Shown piece by piece: positions 62,488-64,000 of a DNA stretch of 64,000 bases (positions are counted from its first letter, which is position 1; every line of letters begins with the position of its first letter). Location: assembly GCA_902578845.1 (NCBI GenBank), contig CACHEM010000003.1:1-64000 (forward strand), read 5' to 3'. Source of the stretch: an uncultured Prochlorococcus sp. (GTDB taxonomy: Bacteria > Cyanobacteriota > Cyanobacteriia > PCC-6307 > Cyanobiaceae). A model generated the notes under the pieces. It was given only the letters and a program-made list of their open reading frames with translations. It searched no databases and had not been told where the DNA came from. The translations under genes and the position numbers were made by a program.

Positions 62488-62694
62488 ATGACAAAATCAG
62501 GCGTTACAACAGAATCAGGTGGAAGACAAAATATGTTTCCATCAGAAACAAGACCTTATATTGATGAATCAGTATCTTACGAGGGATATCCTCAAAATGC
62601 AGAAAAAGTTAATGGTAGATGGGCTATGGTTGGTTTCATGGCATTATTAGGGGCTTACATAACAACTGGACAGATTATTCCAGGAATTTTTTAG
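62488..62694 (+). CDS. hli: High-light-inducible protein (68 aa)
   Basis: Long hydrophilic N-terminus (MTKSGVTTESGGRQNMFPSETRPYIDESVSYEGYP), then EKVNGRWAMVGFMALLGAYITTGQIIPGIF with the chlorophyll-binding motif. A longer HLIP type, more like the core set of Prochlorococcus hli than the short island copies. Confidence 0.94.
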   Translation: MTKSGVTTESGGRQNMFPSETRPYIDESVSYEGYPQNAEKVNGRWAMVGFMALLGAYITTGQIIPGIF

Positions 62695-62810
62695 TACTTA
62701 TATTCCTTGTTTAATAATTGTTTTTTTGTAAATATACCGGAAAATACTTTGTTAGATAATAAATTTAATTTGAATAAAATAAATTAATTCTTCTTATAGC
62801 CTTATATAAT

Positions 62811-62939
62811 TTATTTCAAATTCGAAAATAAAAAAAACCAAATAAAAGTTATAGCATTAAGACCAAATATTATTCCTAGAAATAGGTAAGCAAACTTTTT
62901 GCCAATAAATGCTGTCTCAGGTTCAAGCTTTACTCTCAT
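62811..62939 (-). CDS. Single-helix membrane protein (42 aa)
   Basis: MRVKLEPETAFIGKKFAYLFLGIIFGLNAITFIWFFLFSNLK: hydrophilic N-terminus and one long helix. Shape of a small thylakoid subunit; function unknown. Confidence 0.5.
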   Translation of the reverse strand: MRVKLEPETAFIGKKFAYLFLGIIFGLNAITFIWFFLFSNLK

Positions 62940-63122
62940 TATTCTTATAATTGCCTTGATAAAAATAGCATCAATTTACAAATAAATTAAAGCGATATAT
63001 AAAGAAATTAGTATATTTATATTATTTTATTTTGAGAGAGGTAATCCTCCATAGTGTAAATGCAAAATCGATTATTTATTATTCAAGCTTTAACTAATAA
63101 AGAAAATTCAATATGCACTAAA

Positions 63123-63155
63123 AAAGAGTCAAATTACAAATAAATTTGACTCTTT
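63123..63155 (-). terminator. Intrinsic terminator of the leftward hli pair
   Basis: AAAGAGTCAAATT-ACAAATA-AATTTGACTCTTT, a 13-bp stem with T-run on the minus strand, 18 bp past the hli stop. It can also act on rightward RNA. Confidence 0.85.
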
Positions 63156-63172
63156 AAAAATAAAAATGTTGG

Positions 63173-63313
63173 TTAGATAAAACCGGGTATAATTTGCCCT
63201 GTTGTTAAATATGCTCCAACTAGAGCAACAAAACCTAACATAGCAAATCTACCGTTTAGCTTTTCTGCAACGATTTTTTCTTTTTCTACTATTTTTGGTT
63301 CGTTATTTTTCAT
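63173..63313 (-). CDS. hli: High-light-inducible protein (46 aa)
   Basis: MKNNEPKIVEKEKIVAEKLNGRFAMLGF... TTGQIIPGFI. Close relative of the 36,949 and 39,115 genes. Overlaps the upstream hli by one base, so the pair repeats the 36,842-37,083 arrangement. Confidence 0.95.
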   Translation of the reverse strand: MKNNEPKIVEKEKIVAEKLNGRFAMLGFVALVGAYLTTGQIIPGFI

Positions 63314-63420
63314 TAAAACCAACCTGGTATGATTTGGCCTGTAGTGACGTAGGCGCCAACTGCTGCAACGAAGCCTAGCATAGCTGCCCAACCATTAAAA
63401 CGTTCTGCTTCTGGAGTCAT
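63313..63420 (-). CDS. hli: High-light-inducible protein (35 aa)
   Basis: MTPEAERFNGWAAMLGFVAAVGAYVTTGQIIPGWF, identical in protein sequence to the gene at 36,842-36,949. First of a leftward two-gene unit. An HLR1-like site lies 15 bp upstream. Confidence 0.96.
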   Translation of the reverse strand: MTPEAERFNGWAAMLGFVAAVGAYVTTGQIIPGWF

Positions 63421-63435
63421 TTTTTGTTAATATAA

Positions 63436-63453
63436 TTTGTAAACAAATATAAC
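63436..63453 (-). promoter_or_regulatory. HLR1-like site
   Basis: On the minus strand GTTATATT-TG-TTTACAAA: one mismatch (T for C) from HLR1, ending 15 bp before the hli ATG. Confidence 0.5.
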
Positions 63454-63658
63454 ACAATTATTTATAAATGTAAAGAAAGTACGGGTTTATTGCTTATTTT
63501 CTCTGTAAAAGTTTCTAAATTGATACAAATATGTGTCGAAATATACCTTATTGTTTTCTTGATTTTTGTTTTTATATATTTAAATTTGAAACAATAAAAT
63601 ATTAACTATTACCTTTTTCTTTCGAGTTAAATCCTCAATTAGAGGTAATTTAAATTAA

Positions 63659-63707
63659 TATAATCGAAGAGTCAGCTAGTAGGGATACAGGCTGACTCTT
63701 TTTTATG
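63659..63707 (+). ncRNA. Candidate minimal transcript: -10 box plus terminator
   Basis: A perfect TATAAT (63,659-63,664) lies just before a strong terminator stem (AGAGTCAGC...GCTGACTCT, 63,668-63,700) with six T. No rightward gene lies close upstream that would need it. The product would be about 40 nt, essentially the hairpin. No good -35 box is seen. Confidence 0.35.
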
Positions 63708-63787
63708 AGCAGGTTGAGTTTTTGACTAAAAGGGGTTTTTAGAATTCAAATAATTGCTATTAATAAATTAGATATATATATATATTT

Positions 63788-63952
63788 ATGTCATTTGCTA
63801 CTTATTACATGCATTTAATTTTTGGAAGAATTCCTTTTCTAATGAGTTCTGATTTAATACTTTACATTTTGCCTGCTCTTACAGTTTCAATACTACTCTT
63901 TAGCCTTAAAATAATGTTTTTTAAGGCTCCTAAATTAAGAAAGGTTAAATAA
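63788..63952 (+). CDS. Small membrane protein (54 aa)
   Basis: MSFATYYMHLIFGRIPFLMSSDLILYILPALTVSILLFSLKIMFFKAPKLRKVK: one long hydrophobic helix and a basic tail. No clear ribosome site. Function unknown. Confidence 0.5.
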   Translation: MSFATYYMHLIFGRIPFLMSSDLILYILPALTVSILLFSLKIMFFKAPKLRKVK

Positions 63953-64000
63953 GAATTTTAGAATTATTCTTTTTACTGAAGTGCTCAATTTTATAATTTT

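Noticed and set aside
63467..63485. NtcA site (GTAAAGAAAGTAC)
   Set aside because: The spacing is GTA-N7-TAC, not N8, and no suitable -10 lies at the right distance.

Overview
The window is AT-rich (roughly one third G+C), densely packed and typical of a high-light-adapted Prochlorococcus. The evidence is the split ATP synthase clusters, the cyanobacterial PSRP-3/Ycf65, DUF3326, DUF1818 and DUF2811 proteins, GroES/GroEL1, a stand-alone RNA polymerase omega gene, and seven high-light-inducible (hli) genes. I could not run searches; all calls come from reading the sequence and recalling protein families.

Bases 1-21,550 are conserved chromosome. In order they hold atpF (end)-atpH-atpA-atpG, a ferredoxin-like gene and DUF3326; a leftward nadE-nadD-GTPase-CBS block; pepP and PSRP-3; leftward atpB-atpC; groES-groEL; secG and gpmI; pyrR and a short Hsp70; rpoZ-DUF1818; a pair of DnaA-type boxes; DUF2811; and an EVE-domain gene.

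Bases 21,500-42,250 look like a stack of mobile elements inserted one after another at the 5' end of the EVE gene. A 14-bp core (TTCATTAGCCARTA, encoding the EVE residues YWLMK) occurs four times. Each copy still carries a start codon and a different short EVE N-terminus, and each is accompanied by 11-bp-spaced doublet repeats. Element 1 (about 10.4 kb) has a divergent tyrosine recombinase, a Cas4-like Fe-S nuclease, a secreted trypsin-like protease, an iteron cluster and unknown genes. Element 2 (about 7.9 kb) has a PhoX-type phosphatase, an hli operon mixed with micro-proteins, a second hli pair and many Cys-containing small proteins. Element 3 (about 2.4 kb, no recombinase) has a LOG-family hydrolase, a cupin-like protein and three micro-proteins.

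Bases 42,250-48,700 continue as an accessory island of micro-proteins, a DsrE-like protein, a secreted cupin and a dienelactone-hydrolase-like enzyme. It includes a second, decayed 0.95-kb copy of the element 3 cargo. Bases 48,800-61,560 hold cell-surface genes (GtrA, GT2, GT39-like, GT87-like, a DPM1-GtrA fusion and an LptF/G permease) with runs of small membrane proteins between them. The last 2.4 kb has three more hli genes.

Several regulatory modules recur across the island: (A) a GATYGACTGTCAATC palindrome with a -10-like box and a hairpin just ahead of gene starts; (B) a TACGC-N18-MCGTACTA promoter module; (C) a TAGGTA-N3-TACCTA palindrome; and HLR1-like (RpaB-type) repeats at a fixed distance from hli start codons. 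A structured leader at about 54,826-54,923 ahead of a 33-residue ORF resembles the downstream-peptide (glutamine) riboswitch class. Together these suggest an island whose many tiny genes are wired into a few shared stress or nutrient circuits.
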